A stretch of DNA of 57,871 nt from Anaerosolibacter carboniphilus. GTDB taxonomy: Bacteria; Bacillota; Clostridia; Peptostreptococcales; Thermotaleaceae. Of the stretch, positions 35,176 to 44,146 are shown in pieces. The position numbers were made by a program, and so were the translations under genes. Location: positions 1-57,871 of the forward strand of contig NZ_JACHEN010000035.1 of the NCBI RefSeq assembly GCF_014205875.1, read 5' to 3'. Within the stretch, counting starts at the first letter, position 1, and each line of letters begins with the position of its first letter. Under the pieces are notes generated by a model that ran no database searches, was not told the DNA's origin, and saw only the letters and a list, made by a program, of their open reading frames with translations.

Positions 35176-36780
35176 TTATATTGCCTCCTTGCTGTGAAGC
35201 TTTTTGTATCCACCAGCCATGGCCAAACCAAATTCTGCATCACTGGCTTCTGGCTCAAGTATACATTCAATCTTACCTTCAGTAATGATCGCAATTCTGT
35301 CACATATGGACCTTAGTTCGCCCAATTCACTGGAAGTCATTACGATCGTCATTCCAAATTCTTTATTTAACTTCACCAGTAAATCTAACACCAGCTTCTT
35401 TGCGCCAATATCAATACCCCTGGTTGGCTCAGAAACAAACAAAATATTTGGATTCAGAGTCAAGGCTCTGGCAATACAAACCTTCTGTTGATTCCCTCCA
35501 CTTAATCTTCTCGTAATCTGCTGTGGACCTCGACAGCGGATATCTAAATCTTCGATCATTTTCATGGCATGCTCTCTCACAGTTTTTCCATCCATTTGGT
35601 CAAAGCAAAGGAAGTGATTTAAGAACTTTCGCTGACTCTGCATAGCTGTTATGGCGATGTTTAGCTCAATGGATGTATCTAACAAAAGTCCTACACCCCT
35701 TCGATCCTCTGAAACAAAGGCAAGACCATTTTTTAAAGACGCATTGGGGTTATTCAATTCAATTTTTCTGTCCTCTAGCTCAACTTCACCCGAGGCAGGA
35801 TATAATCCCATGATTCCATTGGCAATCCCGATTTTTCCTTGACCAGCAAGACCACCAAGACCAATGATTTCGCCTTTTTTAATATCCAGATCTATACCCT
35901 TTACTTCTTCTCCGGGCATAGCGACTTCCATATTTTTTATTCTCATAATTACTTCATCGCTGGTTTTCTGCTGGATATCCTTGTCCTTACCAAGCTTATC
36001 AATCTTCCTTCCAACCATAAGCTCGGCCAACTGCATCACATTGCTTTCCTCTTTTTTAAGGGTTGCTACCAATTCTCCATCTCGCAAAATCGTAATGTTA
36101 TCCGCTACGTTGATTACTTCATCCAATCGATGAGTAATAAATAGAATCGCAATACCGGATGCGGCGATTTTTCTCATTGCCTCCAATAGGGTATCTGCTT
36201 CACTTTCTGTTAGCACAGCGGTTGGTTCATCAAATACAAGAAGTTTTATATTGCTTTTGTCGATTTCTCTGGCAATCTCTACAAACTGCATATATCCCAC
36301 AGGAAGTCCTGCTATTTTCATCCATTCATCAATGCCTATCCCTAATGTATCCAATGCCTTTCTGGCATCCTTATTCATCTGTTCCATATCTAAACTCTTT
36401 AAGCTAGGCCCCAAAATTCGGCTTAGCATATTATTCTTTGTTATTTCGCGATTCAATTTGATATTTTCCGTAATCGTAAACCCTGGGATCAGCATGAATT
36501 CTTGATGCACCATACCAATTCCAGCTTCCATGGCCTCTTTGGGTGATTTTAGTTGTACTGGTTTTCCATCTAGTATAACCTCTCCATTGAATCCGCCAGT
36601 GGAATGAATCACAGGCATACCGAATAGAATATTCATCAACGTCGATTTTCCAGCCCCATTTTCACCTAATAGGGCATGTATTTCTCCCTCTTTTACTGTT
36701 AGGTTGATGCCCTTAAGAACTTTATTACCAAAATAATCTTTTTCGATATTCTTCATTTCTAGTACTGTACTTGCTCCCAC
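35176..36780 (-). CDS. ABC transporter ATP-binding protein, double-domain (RbsA/MglA type)
   Basis: A 534-aa ATPase with two fused ABC domains. Domain 1 has Walker A GENGAGKST near 39 and LLVFDEPTAVLTESE. Domain 2 has a degenerate Walker A (GLAGQGKIG) but an intact signature LSGGNQQKV and FVSEPTRGIDIGAKK. This asymmetric double ATPase is typical of simple-sugar and nucleoside importers with BPD_transp_2 permeases. I start it at GTG 36780, 10 nt after AGGAGG. A longer frame from 36900 runs through the intergenic hairpin. Confidence 0.93.
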   Translation of the reverse strand: MGASTVLEMKNIEKDYFGNKVLKGINLTVKEGEIHALLGENGAGKSTLMNILFGMPVIHSTGGFNGEVILDGKPVQLKSPKEAMEAGIGMVHQEFMLIPGFTITENIKLNREITKNNMLSRILGPSLKSLDMEQMNKDARKALDTLGIGIDEWMKIAGLPVGYMQFVEIAREIDKSNIKLLVFDEPTAVLTESEADTLLEAMRKIAASGIAILFITHRLDEVINVADNITILRDGELVATLKKEESNVMQLAELMVGRKIDKLGKDKDIQQKTSDEVIMRIKNMEVAMPGEEVKGIDLDIKKGEIIGLGGLAGQGKIGIANGIMGLYPASGEVELEDRKIELNNPNASLKNGLAFVSEDRRGVGLLLDTSIELNIAITAMQSQRKFLNHFLCFDQMDGKTVREHAMKMIEDLDIRCRGPQQITRRLSGGNQQKVCIARALTLNPNILFVSEPTRGIDIGAKKLVLDLLVKLNKEFGMTIVMTSSELGELRSICDRIAIITEGKIECILEPEASDAEFGLAMAGGYKKLHSKEAI

Positions 36781-36880
36781 GGATTCGATCCCTCCTCTGT
36801 GAATTTTATGACCATAATTCAATAAAAAATTTTTATTGATATCTTTTTTAAGCGCTGTATTCAAAAGGAAATTAGAATAA

Positions 36881-36902
36881 GGTTGCCGCCAAGACGGCAA
36901 CC
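36881..36902 (-). terminator. Intercistronic hairpin after the substrate-binding protein gene
   Basis: An 8-bp perfect stem (ggttgccg / cggcaacc) with a 6-nt loop, 10 nt after the stop and without a strong T tract. Such hairpins commonly stabilise or partly terminate the message, so that the binding protein is made in excess over the transporter. Confidence 0.55.
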
Positions 36903-36911
36903 CTATGTTTA

Positions 36912-38075
36912 CTAGAATGAAATATAATCAGAAAGAACCATGAAGAAATTATCAAGCTTCTTACCACTTGTTTCACTTGTTAAGACATCTATCTTCATGT
37001 CAGCTTTTGCGATATCCTTGAAGATCTTTGCTAACTCTTCTTGGTTAACCTTCTCAGTAAACTTACCCTCTAAATAAGCTTTCGCATATTCAGCGCCACC
37101 TTCAACAAACATCATGTTTACAGGAACTGGCCATGTAGAGAATCTTCCAGTACCGCCTTTTTCAGCAATCTTAGTTTTGATTTGCTCTACTACATAATTA
37201 ATATCTCCAGCTTTATCTTCAGGAATTGTGATTCCCAATGCCCCTGGATATCCATGATATGGGCTAGGACAACATTGTTGTGGGAACAATGCGCCTTGCT
37301 CTAATGTAGATTTGATCAATGGTTCTTGCATCGAACAGTTTGTGCTGAAGAACGCTGTTTCTTTTCCTAGTTCAGCAACCTTTCTTGGTACATCTTCAAG
37401 AATAAACTGCTGTGCTCCGGGAACACCGGCATCTCCTGTTGGGTCTGGTGCTGTGGCATCAACAAATTGGATACCATTCTTTTCGCACTGCTCTTTGAAG
37501 ATATCTCTTCTCATAGCAAGTAATTGATAAGACATATGTCTTGGGAAAGAATAGTGAACAAATGTTTTTGCTCCCATTGCCTTCGCTTGCTCAATGATGG
37601 ATACACCCATTCCAAGCTCATCCGCTTGAAGAACCACATCAGCTTTAGAAGCGATCATGTCTGGGTCTTCACCAGGAACCGCAGCAACGAAAAGAAGGTC
37701 TGATCTTACTTCTCTTGCCTTGTCGATGGCAGCAGATGTACCAGGAATTGCCTGACAAATTACGATGGCTTTCACTTCTGGATCAGATGCCATACTTAAT
37801 ACATTGGCAATCGTTGTTTCTTGCTCTTTCATGAAGTTATCAGGATATGTTTGCAATACAATCATATCGCCATACTTCGCTTTTACCTTTTCAGCCGCTC
37901 TAAACTCCTCTTCATTCTGAGAAACTGTACCTGTCATGATACCGATTTTAAAACTCTCTGCTTTTTCAGGCTCTGCAGCAGCAGGTTGCTCTGGACTTGC
38001 TGGCTTTGGACCACAAGCAGCTAAGCTGAGCATCATTAAAACTGCTAAAATAATTGCTAAACTCCTTTTTAACAT
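36912..38075 (-). CDS. Substrate-binding lipoprotein (DUF3798-like)
   Basis: A 387-aa lipoprotein: signal peptide with lipobox LAAC ending at Cys21, a short Pro/Ala/Glu linker, and then a periplasmic-binding-protein type fold starting FKIGIMTGTVSQNEEEF. The sequence resembles the DUF3798 family, not the common BmpA or ribose-binding groups. It would capture the ligand for the ATPase and two permeases downstream. The ligand is unknown. The ATG at 38075 follows GGGGGGAATC. The 5' region holds an imperfect hairpin near 38098-38127 that I cannot classify. Confidence 0.85.
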   Translation of the reverse strand: MLKRSLAIILAVLMMLSLAACGPKPASPEQPAAAEPEKAESFKIGIMTGTVSQNEEEFRAAEKVKAKYGDMIVLQTYPDNFMKEQETTIANVLSMASDPEVKAIVICQAIPGTSAAIDKAREVRSDLLFVAAVPGEDPDMIASKADVVLQADELGMGVSIIEQAKAMGAKTFVHYSFPRHMSYQLLAMRRDIFKEQCEKNGIQFVDATAPDPTGDAGVPGAQQFILEDVPRKVAELGKETAFFSTNCSMQEPLIKSTLEQGALFPQQCCPSPYHGYPGALGITIPEDKAGDINYVVEQIKTKIAEKGGTGRFSTWPVPVNMMFVEGGAEYAKAYLEGKFTEKVNQEELAKIFKDIAKADMKIDVLTSETSGKKLDNFFMVLSDYISF

Positions 38076-38290
38076 TTAGATTCCCCCCATTTAAATTATA
38101 TATTTCAAAGAAAGGACTGGATCATTTCCATTCCCCTTTAAAATCAGATGTATATACTGCACTATGCTGCACCCCTCGTCCAATTCATAAACGAAGTTCA
38201 TCATTAAAATACAAGGATTAATTTACCATGGAAAATTATATTCTATATTGGTCATTAAAATCCTTTATTTTTTTGAATTTTTTTAAATAT

Positions 38291-38318
38291 TTGACATATT
38301 TATTATTTTTTATATATT
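38291..38318 (+). promoter_or_regulatory. Candidate promoter for the FtsH-like gene
   Basis: TTGACA (38291-38296), 16-bp spacer, TATATT (38313-38318), in a very AT-rich stretch. The gap 38076-38460 is non-coding. It is A/T-rich (38220-38420) and should hold promoters for both divergent genes. Short frames through it look accidental. Confidence 0.55.
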
Positions 38319-38496
38319 TAATTTTTTTACGTAGAATTTTCAACCATCCACATTTCGCAAATATCTTATCTATTATTAGAAAATTTTCATCTTTTTTTAT
38401 ATATTTTTCATAGGACATTGGGCAAACTAATGATGAATAAAAAGGGAAGGAAGGTGATGAAACATTTCAAAGCATAAGATCATTTCTATTTCAATC

Positions 38497-40038
38497 GTGA
38501 TTGGACTCGTTCTCTCCTGCTTTTTGCTATTGGGCTCTTTTGCAGGGGATCCACCCTTAGTAAACATCAGCAACGCCAATCGAATCTTTTTATTACTCAT
38601 GGCGGGAAGTCTATTCACACTCTACATGAAATGGGGGGATAGTTCACCTGAGTTGGAGCCTGTTCATATTAAAAGTGAAAGAAAAGAAAAAGATGAAAAA
38701 CGGGGTGAAAGCTCTGATCGGCCTGCTATTCGTTTCAAAGACGTCGCTGGTCTTGAAGAAGTAAAAGAGGAACTTGCAGAAGTCATCGACTTCATTAACA
38801 GTCCTGAAAAATATTACAAAATGGGCGCAAAGATCCCTAAAGGAATTCTTTTTTATGGTCCTCCAGGAACAGGTAAAACTTTACTAGCTCAAGCTATTGC
38901 GGGAGAAACCAATTCAGCCTTTTTTCCTGCCAGTGGCGCTGAATTCGTAGAAAAATATGTGGGTGTTGGAGCAAAACGTGTGCGAACTCTTTTTGAAAAA
39001 GCAAAAAAAGATGCTCCCAGTGTCATATTTATTGACGAGATTGATGCCATTGGTGCAAAAAGAAGCTCGGAAAGCAATAATGAAAAAGATCAAACCCTTA
39101 ACCAGCTTTTGATTGAAATGGACGGTTTTCATTCTAATCAGACGGTTATTGTGGTTGGTGCCACAAATCGTCTAGATCTCTTAGATGAAGCCCTGCTTCG
39201 ACCTGGAAGATTTGATCGCCATATGTTCATTGGCAATCCTGATATACGGGCACGAGAAGAGATTCTAAAAGTTCATATTAAAAATAAACCCATCGATTCC
39301 AAGGTAGACATAAAAAGTCTTGCCAAAAGAACCCATGGCATGTCTGGTGCCCATCTTTCAAATATTGCCAACGAAGCTGCTATTTTAGCAGTAAGAAACA
39401 ATAAAAAGCATATTGGTATTGATGAGTTTAATCAAGCTATTGAAAAAGTTATGGCTGGGCTTCAACGTAAAAATGCAGTGGTTATGGAAAAAGAGAAGAA
39501 AATTGTGTCCTATCATGAAGCAGGTCATGCTTTGATAGGTAAGCTTTTAAATACAGATTTAATCTCGAAGGTTTCTATTATCCCAAGAGGCGAAGCCCTA
39601 GGATACGTGATGTATTCTCCAGAGGAAGATCGCTATCTTATCACAAAAAGAGAATTGCAAAATAAAATAAAAGTGCTCTTAGGTGGTCGTGCTGCTGAGG
39701 AAATTATTTTTGGCGAAGTTTCCACGGGCGCTCGTGACGATTTAAAAAAAGCCAACAGCATCGCTTATCAAATGGTATGTGAATATGGCATGAGTACCTT
39801 AGGCAACAGAATATTTGATCCTCATTTGGCAAAAAACTGCTACCCTATGATTGATCAGGAGATAAAAACCATTATTGATGGATGCTATACCGATTCCTTA
39901 GAGCATATAAAAGGGAATCTAGAGATTCTTGAAGAAGTGTCCAAAACATTATTTGATCGAGAAACATTAACAGGCGAAGAGTTTGATGCCATTTTCGAAG
40001 AAGCTCAAAAAAAGCTGGCATGCAGCACGCTAACATAA
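38497..40038 (+). CDS. FtsH-like AAA+ zinc metalloprotease with minimal N-terminus
   Basis: A membrane-anchored ATP-dependent protease. It has a first membrane segment (about 2-18), a short loop ([11 protein letters not shown]), a second segment (about 30-45), then the AAA+ ATPase and the M41 protease. The ATPase has Walker A GPPGTGKT at 121-128, Walker B IFIDEIDA and [22 protein letters not shown]. The protease motif is HEAGH at 340-344. At 513 aa it is much shorter than normal FtsH (about 600-650). It lacks the roughly 70-residue extracytoplasmic domain. GTG 38497 has no ribosome-binding site. The real start is probably upstream (see findings): GGAAGGTGAT at 38450-38458 precedes an in-frame ATT at 38464. 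The next ATG (38457) is in the wrong frame. Confidence 0.88.
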   Translation: MIGLVLSCFLLLGSFAGDPPLVNISNANRIFLLLMAGSLFTLYMKWGDSSPELEPVHIKSERKEKDEKRGESSDRPAIRFKDVAGLEEVKEELAEVIDFINSPEKYYKMGAKIPKGILFYGPPGTGKTLLAQAIAGETNSAFFPASGAEFVEKYVGVGAKRVRTLFEKAKKDAPSVIFIDEIDAIGAKRSSESNNEKDQTLNQLLIEMDGFHSNQTVIVVGATNRLDLLDEALLRPGRFDRHMFIGNPDIRAREEILKVHIKNKPIDSKVDIKSLAKRTHGMSGAHLSNIANEAAILAVRNNKKHIGIDEFNQAIEKVMAGLQRKNAVVMEKEKKIVSYHEAGHALIGKLLNTDLISKVSIIPRGEALGYVMYSPEEDRYLITKRELQNKIKVLLGGRAAEEIIFGEVSTGARDDLKKANSIAYQMVCEYGMSTLGNRIFDPHLAKNCYPMIDQEIKTIIDGCYTDSLEHIKGNLEILEEVSKTLFDRETLTGEEFDAIFEEAQKKLACSTLT

Positions 40039-40070
40039 AAGAGTCGTTTTGAAACCAAAACGACTCTTTT
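40037..40070. terminator. Bidirectional terminator
   Basis: A 15-bp perfect stem (aaaagagtcgttttg and complement) with an AAAC loop and a TTTTTTT run on the plus strand. It lies between the convergent FtsH-like and thrS genes. The FtsH-like stop codon (40036-40038) touches the stem. Confidence 0.95.
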
Positions 40071-40095
40071 TTTCTATCATTTTTCTATCATTTTT

Positions 40096-42009
40096 CTATA
40101 ATGCTCTTGAATGAATCTCTTCTTGTACGCCAGCAATAAATGTTTGGAAATCTTGGCTGCCTAGCTCTCCCTTATCCCTTGATCGAACAGAAATCGTATT
40201 TGTCTCCATTTCTTTTTCCCCAACAATAATCATATAAGGTACTTTTTCCAATTGGGCTTCACGAATTTTGTAGCCGATCTTCTCATTTCGATCATCTAGT
40301 TCCACTCGAATATTTAAATCCTGCAGCATTTCTGTAATCTTTTCTGCATAGTTCAAGAACTTATCGGCAATTGGTAGTATTTTCACCTGCACTGGTGCTA
40401 ACCATACTGGGAATTTTCCTGCAAAGTGCTCAATCAATATACCGATAAATCTTTCAATACTACCAAAGATTACTCTATGGAGCATAACTGGTGTATGCTT
40501 CTCGCCATCTCTACCTACGTAAGTGAGATTAAATCTTTGCGGCATCTGGAAGTCTAACTGAATTGTCCCACACTGCCATGTTCTTCCGATACAGTCTTCC
40601 AAATGGAAGTCAATCTTAGGACCATAGAATGCCCCGTCTCCCTCATTAATTTTATACTTAAGTTCCTTTTCTTCTAATGCCTCTTTTAAACCATTAATCG
40701 CAAGCTCCCATTCTTCATCTGTGCCCATGGAATCCTCTGGTCTTGTAGAAAGTTCAATATGATATTTAAAGCCAAAGATGTTGTAGACATAATCTACAAA
40801 ATCAATTACACCTTTGATTTCATCTTTAATCTGCTCAGGAAGCATAAAGATATGGGCATCATCTTGTGTAAAACATCGGACTCTCATTAATCCGTGAAGA
40901 GCACCTGAAAGCTCATGTCTGTGAACAAGTCCCAACTCACACATTCTAATCGGGAAATCACGGTAGCTGAACATTTTTCTGTCATATACTAGCATAGCTC
41001 CAGGACAGTTCATGGGTTTTACTGCAAAATCTGTTTCATCTATTTCTGTAAAATACATATTGTTTTTATAATGGTCCCAGTGCCCTGATGTATGCCACAA
41101 CTGCTCATTTAAAATAATAGGTGTCTTTATTTCTTCATATCCTCTTTTTACATGGGCTTTTCTCCAAAAATCTTCCAATATATTTCGAATGACCATACCT
41201 TTTGGATGGAAGAATGGGAATCCTGGTCCTTCCTCTTGAATACTAAATAAATCCAATTCTTTTCCAATCTTTCGATGGTCTCTCTTCTTCGCTTCTTCCA
41301 TTCTATGGATATATTCCTCTAACATTTTCTGTTTTGGAAAGGATGTTCCATAAATCCGCTGAAGCATCTTATTCTTCTCATCTCCACGCCAATAAGCGCC
41401 AGCCACACTCAGTAACTTGAATGCCTTTACAGGTTTTGTTGTTGGTAAATGAGGCCCTGCACACAAATCTACGAATTCACCCTGCTTGTAGAATGAGATC
41501 ACCGCATCTTCAGGCAAATTCTCAATAAGTTCTACCTTATAAGCTTCCCCTTTTTCTCCCATATATTTCAAAGCTTCATTTCTTGGCAACTCAAATCTTT
41601 CTACACTCAAATCCTCTTGAACTATTTTCTCCATCTCTTTTTCAATCTTTACAAGATCTTCTTGTGTAAATCGATGTTCCGAATCAAAATCATAGTAATA
41701 CCCATTTTCAATGGCAGGTCCTATGGCTAATTTTGTTTCAGGAAACAATCTTAGCACGGCTTGAGCCAAAATGTGAGCACTTGTATGCCTAAAAACATCT
41801 TGCCCTTCTTCATCTTCAAATTTCAAAATACTCAGTTCCGCATCTTCATTTACAGCGTACTTTAGTCCTACTGTTTTGTTATTCACTTCTCCACCTACAG
41901 CTTCCTTTGCAAGCCGTGGACTAATACTCTCTGCAATTTCCATAACTGTTGTACCCCTAGGAAACTCCTTTACCGATCCATCTTTTAGCGTAATTTTAAT
42001 TTTGTCCAT
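40096..42009 (-). CDS. thrS: Threonyl-tRNA synthetase
   Basis: A 637-aa class II synthetase of normal length. Domains: TGS (1-60; ITLKDGSVKEFPRGTTVMEI), editing domain with HTSAHILAQAV and CAGPHLP, class II core (about 240-530; ELGLVHRHELSGALHG, motif 3 HRVIFGSIERFIGIL), and C-terminal anticodon-binding domain. The start is ATG 42009, 7 nt after AAGGAGG; an upstream in-frame ATG is not needed. It is controlled by the T-box leader upstream. Confidence 0.97.
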   Translation of the reverse strand: MDKIKITLKDGSVKEFPRGTTVMEIAESISPRLAKEAVGGEVNNKTVGLKYAVNEDAELSILKFEDEEGQDVFRHTSAHILAQAVLRLFPETKLAIGPAIENGYYYDFDSEHRFTQEDLVKIEKEMEKIVQEDLSVERFELPRNEALKYMGEKGEAYKVELIENLPEDAVISFYKQGEFVDLCAGPHLPTTKPVKAFKLLSVAGAYWRGDEKNKMLQRIYGTSFPKQKMLEEYIHRMEEAKKRDHRKIGKELDLFSIQEEGPGFPFFHPKGMVIRNILEDFWRKAHVKRGYEEIKTPIILNEQLWHTSGHWDHYKNNMYFTEIDETDFAVKPMNCPGAMLVYDRKMFSYRDFPIRMCELGLVHRHELSGALHGLMRVRCFTQDDAHIFMLPEQIKDEIKGVIDFVDYVYNIFGFKYHIELSTRPEDSMGTDEEWELAINGLKEALEEKELKYKINEGDGAFYGPKIDFHLEDCIGRTWQCGTIQLDFQMPQRFNLTYVGRDGEKHTPVMLHRVIFGSIERFIGILIEHFAGKFPVWLAPVQVKILPIADKFLNYAEKITEMLQDLNIRVELDDRNEKIGYKIREAQLEKVPYMIIVGEKEMETNTISVRSRDKGELGSQDFQTFIAGVQEEIHSRAL

Positions 42010-42065
42010 GTGGTATACCTCCTTCATCTTTATAAACACTTTACAAAATTTAATCAGAAAATATA

Positions 42066-42322
42066 AAATCCTCCCACCCCAAAGCCTTAGCTAAGGGACG
42101 AGAGGTTATTCCCGCGGTTCCACCCTAATTGAATCAGATCCACTCTTTGACATTAACGCTGTCAAAACGAACACCCTTTCATTGAATAATTATTCAGGTA
42201 TAGCTCGGAGTTAGTTTTTCCTATAGCCATATCCAAGGATGCTCTCAGCCACGACATCCTCTCTCTGATGATTGGGTTTATAGTACTTTGTCTCTTCATT
42301 GCCTTTTCATATTATTATGATT
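42066..42322 (-). promoter_or_regulatory. T-box leader of thrS (tRNA-Thr responsive)
   Basis: T-box core AGGGTGGAACCGCGGG lies at 42126-42111. The terminator CCTCtCgtCCC / GGGGtGGGAGG is followed by a T-rich run at about 42105-42065. The specifier region reads CTAACTCCGAG; the ACT at 42211-42209 is a threonine codon in the expected place, so the ligand is inferred to be tRNA-Thr. Confidence 0.92.
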
Positions 42323-42330
42323 TTTTTAAT

Positions 42331-42359
42331 ATTATATGTGTATTTTCTATCCTTGTCAA
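42331..42359 (-). promoter_or_regulatory. Promoter of the thrS T-box leader
   Basis: A perfect consensus: TTGACA (42359-42354), 17-bp spacer, TATAAT (42336-42331). It lies only about 45 nt past the DUF445 gene's end. Confidence 0.9.
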
Positions 42360-42402
42360 TCATTTTATCCACTCTTTTTCCTTATTATACCACAATTCTT
42401 CA

Positions 42403-43014
42403 TCATATAAACAAAATGATCAACCCCTGCAAAATACCAATCACAAAGCCGATAACGCCTCCCAAAATCTCAATATGCTTCAATTCTTTTTGCGCAATAG
42501 CCAATATGATGTGTTCTAGCTTGTCTATCTCAAAATTATTGATTTTCTCCTCAATAATTTTGGCAATGCTCACATTACTGGTTGCCTTGTGAATTATTTT
42601 TTCCGTTAACTCCGTTAGGGCGATTTCAGCTTCTTTATCAATCACATCGTCTATATAATCCATAAGCATTGATTTGATGGCGCTGGGTATAATCCCAGGA
42701 AGCTTTTGCTCTATAATCCGCTTGATCTTTCTCTTAATGCTAAAAATAATCTCACTTTTGTTTTCATTTTCTATAAACTTATCAATAATTTCTTCAATGG
42801 AGATCAACTCAGATTCTACAATTTCTCCTATACTTTTCGCCAATTCTGATTTTCTCTTTGGAATTAATCCTTGAAGCGTTATATTCAATATAGGTATTTG
42901 TATAGGCTGTAAAGGTCTGAAAATAAGCTTAATCGCCAACACATTAGTAAACCATCCAATTGCAGCACCGATCAAAGCCAGAATTAGTAGTTTTGTCCAG
43001 AACAATGTACTCAC
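42403..43014 (-). CDS. DUF445 family membrane protein
   Basis: A 203-aa protein with an N-terminal membrane segment and the DUF445 hallmark GAAIGWFTNVLAIKLIFRP (about 16-34). A long amphipathic helical middle and a C-terminal hydrophobic segment (GGVIGFVIGILQGLIILFI) follow. The family includes B. subtilis YheB/YtxB-like proteins of unknown role. The frame starts at GTG 43014; the TTG at 43005 is better placed after GAGGTG. Confidence 0.85.
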   Translation of the reverse strand: MSTLFWTKLLILALIGAAIGWFTNVLAIKLIFRPLQPIQIPILNITLQGLIPKRKSELAKSIGEIVESELISIEEIIDKFIENENKSEIIFSIKRKIKRIIEQKLPGIIPSAIKSMLMDYIDDVIDKEAEIALTELTEKIIHKATSNVSIAKIIEEKINNFEIDKLEHIILAIAQKELKHIEILGGVIGFVIGILQGLIILFI

Positions 43015-43136
43015 CTCAAGTTTATCATCTTTTGCTTATAAAGCTAAGGCTAGAATAATCGACATATTTCTACCTGAAAACAAGTATATCATAGACATTG
43101 TTCCCATTCAACTTTAAACACCATCATAATAGCTCA

Positions 43137-43162
43137 GAAGAGTAGAGATATCTCTACTCTTC
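43137..43162 (-). terminator. 26-nt perfect palindrome at the ytxC stop codon
   Basis: gaagagtagagat is directly followed by its exact complement. The ytxC TAG stop (43156-43154) lies inside. There is no T run on the minus strand, so it is either a weak terminator or a protective 3' hairpin. Confidence 0.6.
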
Positions 43163-44065
43163 CTTCACATGCTGTATCAATGTACAGAAATCACATCCAC
43201 TACATACGCTTACTCGATCAGAGAATACATTTTTTATTGTTTTTATAATTTCTTTATTATGAATTTTTCCACTAAAATGAATGATGATCTTTTTCGGTGC
43301 AATGGTAATGAGAGAACTAATCAGTAAATCATCATAACCGATATCATTATCCAGCATTTCTGCCGCCAAATCTTCTATATACTCATTGTTGATGCTTCTT
43401 CTTAACTTATCAAATAAATGATATTTCCCATCTTCGTGAATAAGTACATTGATTGTATCTATTTTTGCTTCCTGAATATCCACAAAATATCTTAAGAGCC
43501 GAATAAACTCGTTATATTCCTTTTCCATGAGAAAATCCTCTACGGCCTTATCTATGCTATCTTCCAGTTCCATGATATAATTTTTCAATCGAAAACGTAT
43601 AAATCCGTCCAGATGTATAAAGTCATTTTCTTTCAGATAGTCCATTATTTGCTGCAATATTTTTGCTTTCCGACTGATTCGATAGGTAACGCCCTCATGA
43701 TACTTATACTCTTCACTTTTAAGTACATTCTCCAAATGACCTAAAATACTTTCCCTTTCCACAGGGCTAAAATAGTAATATTGCTCTTGAAGAATCTTTC
43801 TGGCTAGTTTTATTTCCTCGTAATATATGATAATATCTGAAAAAGCATTGGCTAAATAATGCTTAAAGATATTCTGAAAGTCTTTCTTGGTATAATTCTT
43901 TAGACTTGATGTCTGTACTTCGAAGGTGATATATTCATTTTTACCTTGTTTTTCAGTATGCTTCTCAATGATAATTCCCTCTTTTTCAAAACAATGAATT
44001 TCTTTATCTATTCGATCGAAAATATACTGGGCTGTTTCGGAAAATAAAACAGAAAGCAGGTACAT
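43154..44065 (-). CDS. ytxC: Putative sporulation protein YtxC
   Basis: A 303-aa protein matching the YtxC family of spore-formers in length, in the C-terminal half (FIRFRLKNYIMELEDSIDKAV, VDYLMEKEYNEF-type segment) and in the ending CSGCDFC. It has no membrane segment. In B. subtilis ytxC lies next to thrS, and here it is separated from thrS only by DUF445. The molecular function is unknown. ATG 44065 follows AAAGGAGTG. Confidence 0.88.
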   Translation of the reverse strand: MYLLSVLFSETAQYIFDRIDKEIHCFEKEGIIIEKHTEKQGKNEYITFEVQTSSLKNYTKKDFQNIFKHYLANAFSDIIIYYEEIKLARKILQEQYYYFSPVERESILGHLENVLKSEEYKYHEGVTYRISRKAKILQQIMDYLKENDFIHLDGFIRFRLKNYIMELEDSIDKAVEDFLMEKEYNEFIRLLRYFVDIQEAKIDTINVLIHEDGKYHLFDKLRRSINNEYIEDLAAEMLDNDIGYDDLLISSLITIAPKKIIIHFSGKIHNKEIIKTIKNVFSDRVSVCSGCDFCTLIQHVKEE

Positions 44066-44146
44066 TCCTTTTCACTCCTTTCTACGCTATTAGTAGTATA
44101 TGTGTAATAAGAAGTGATATTCAAAATGAACGATTACATTTATTTC

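Noticed and set aside
38228..38418. Short frames in the AT-rich gap before the FtsH-like gene
   Set aside because: Low-complexity Phe/Lys-rich translation, no ribosome-binding site, and overlap with the probable promoter.
40070..40100. Direct repeat of atcatttttct, as a possible CRISPR-like or iteron array
   Set aside because: Only two short AT-rich units with no spacers; probably slippage beside the terminator.
42268..42592. Frames on the plus strand opposite the thrS leader and DUF445 gene
   Set aside because: They overlap the thrS promoter and the real minus-strand DUF445 gene, and have no start signals.
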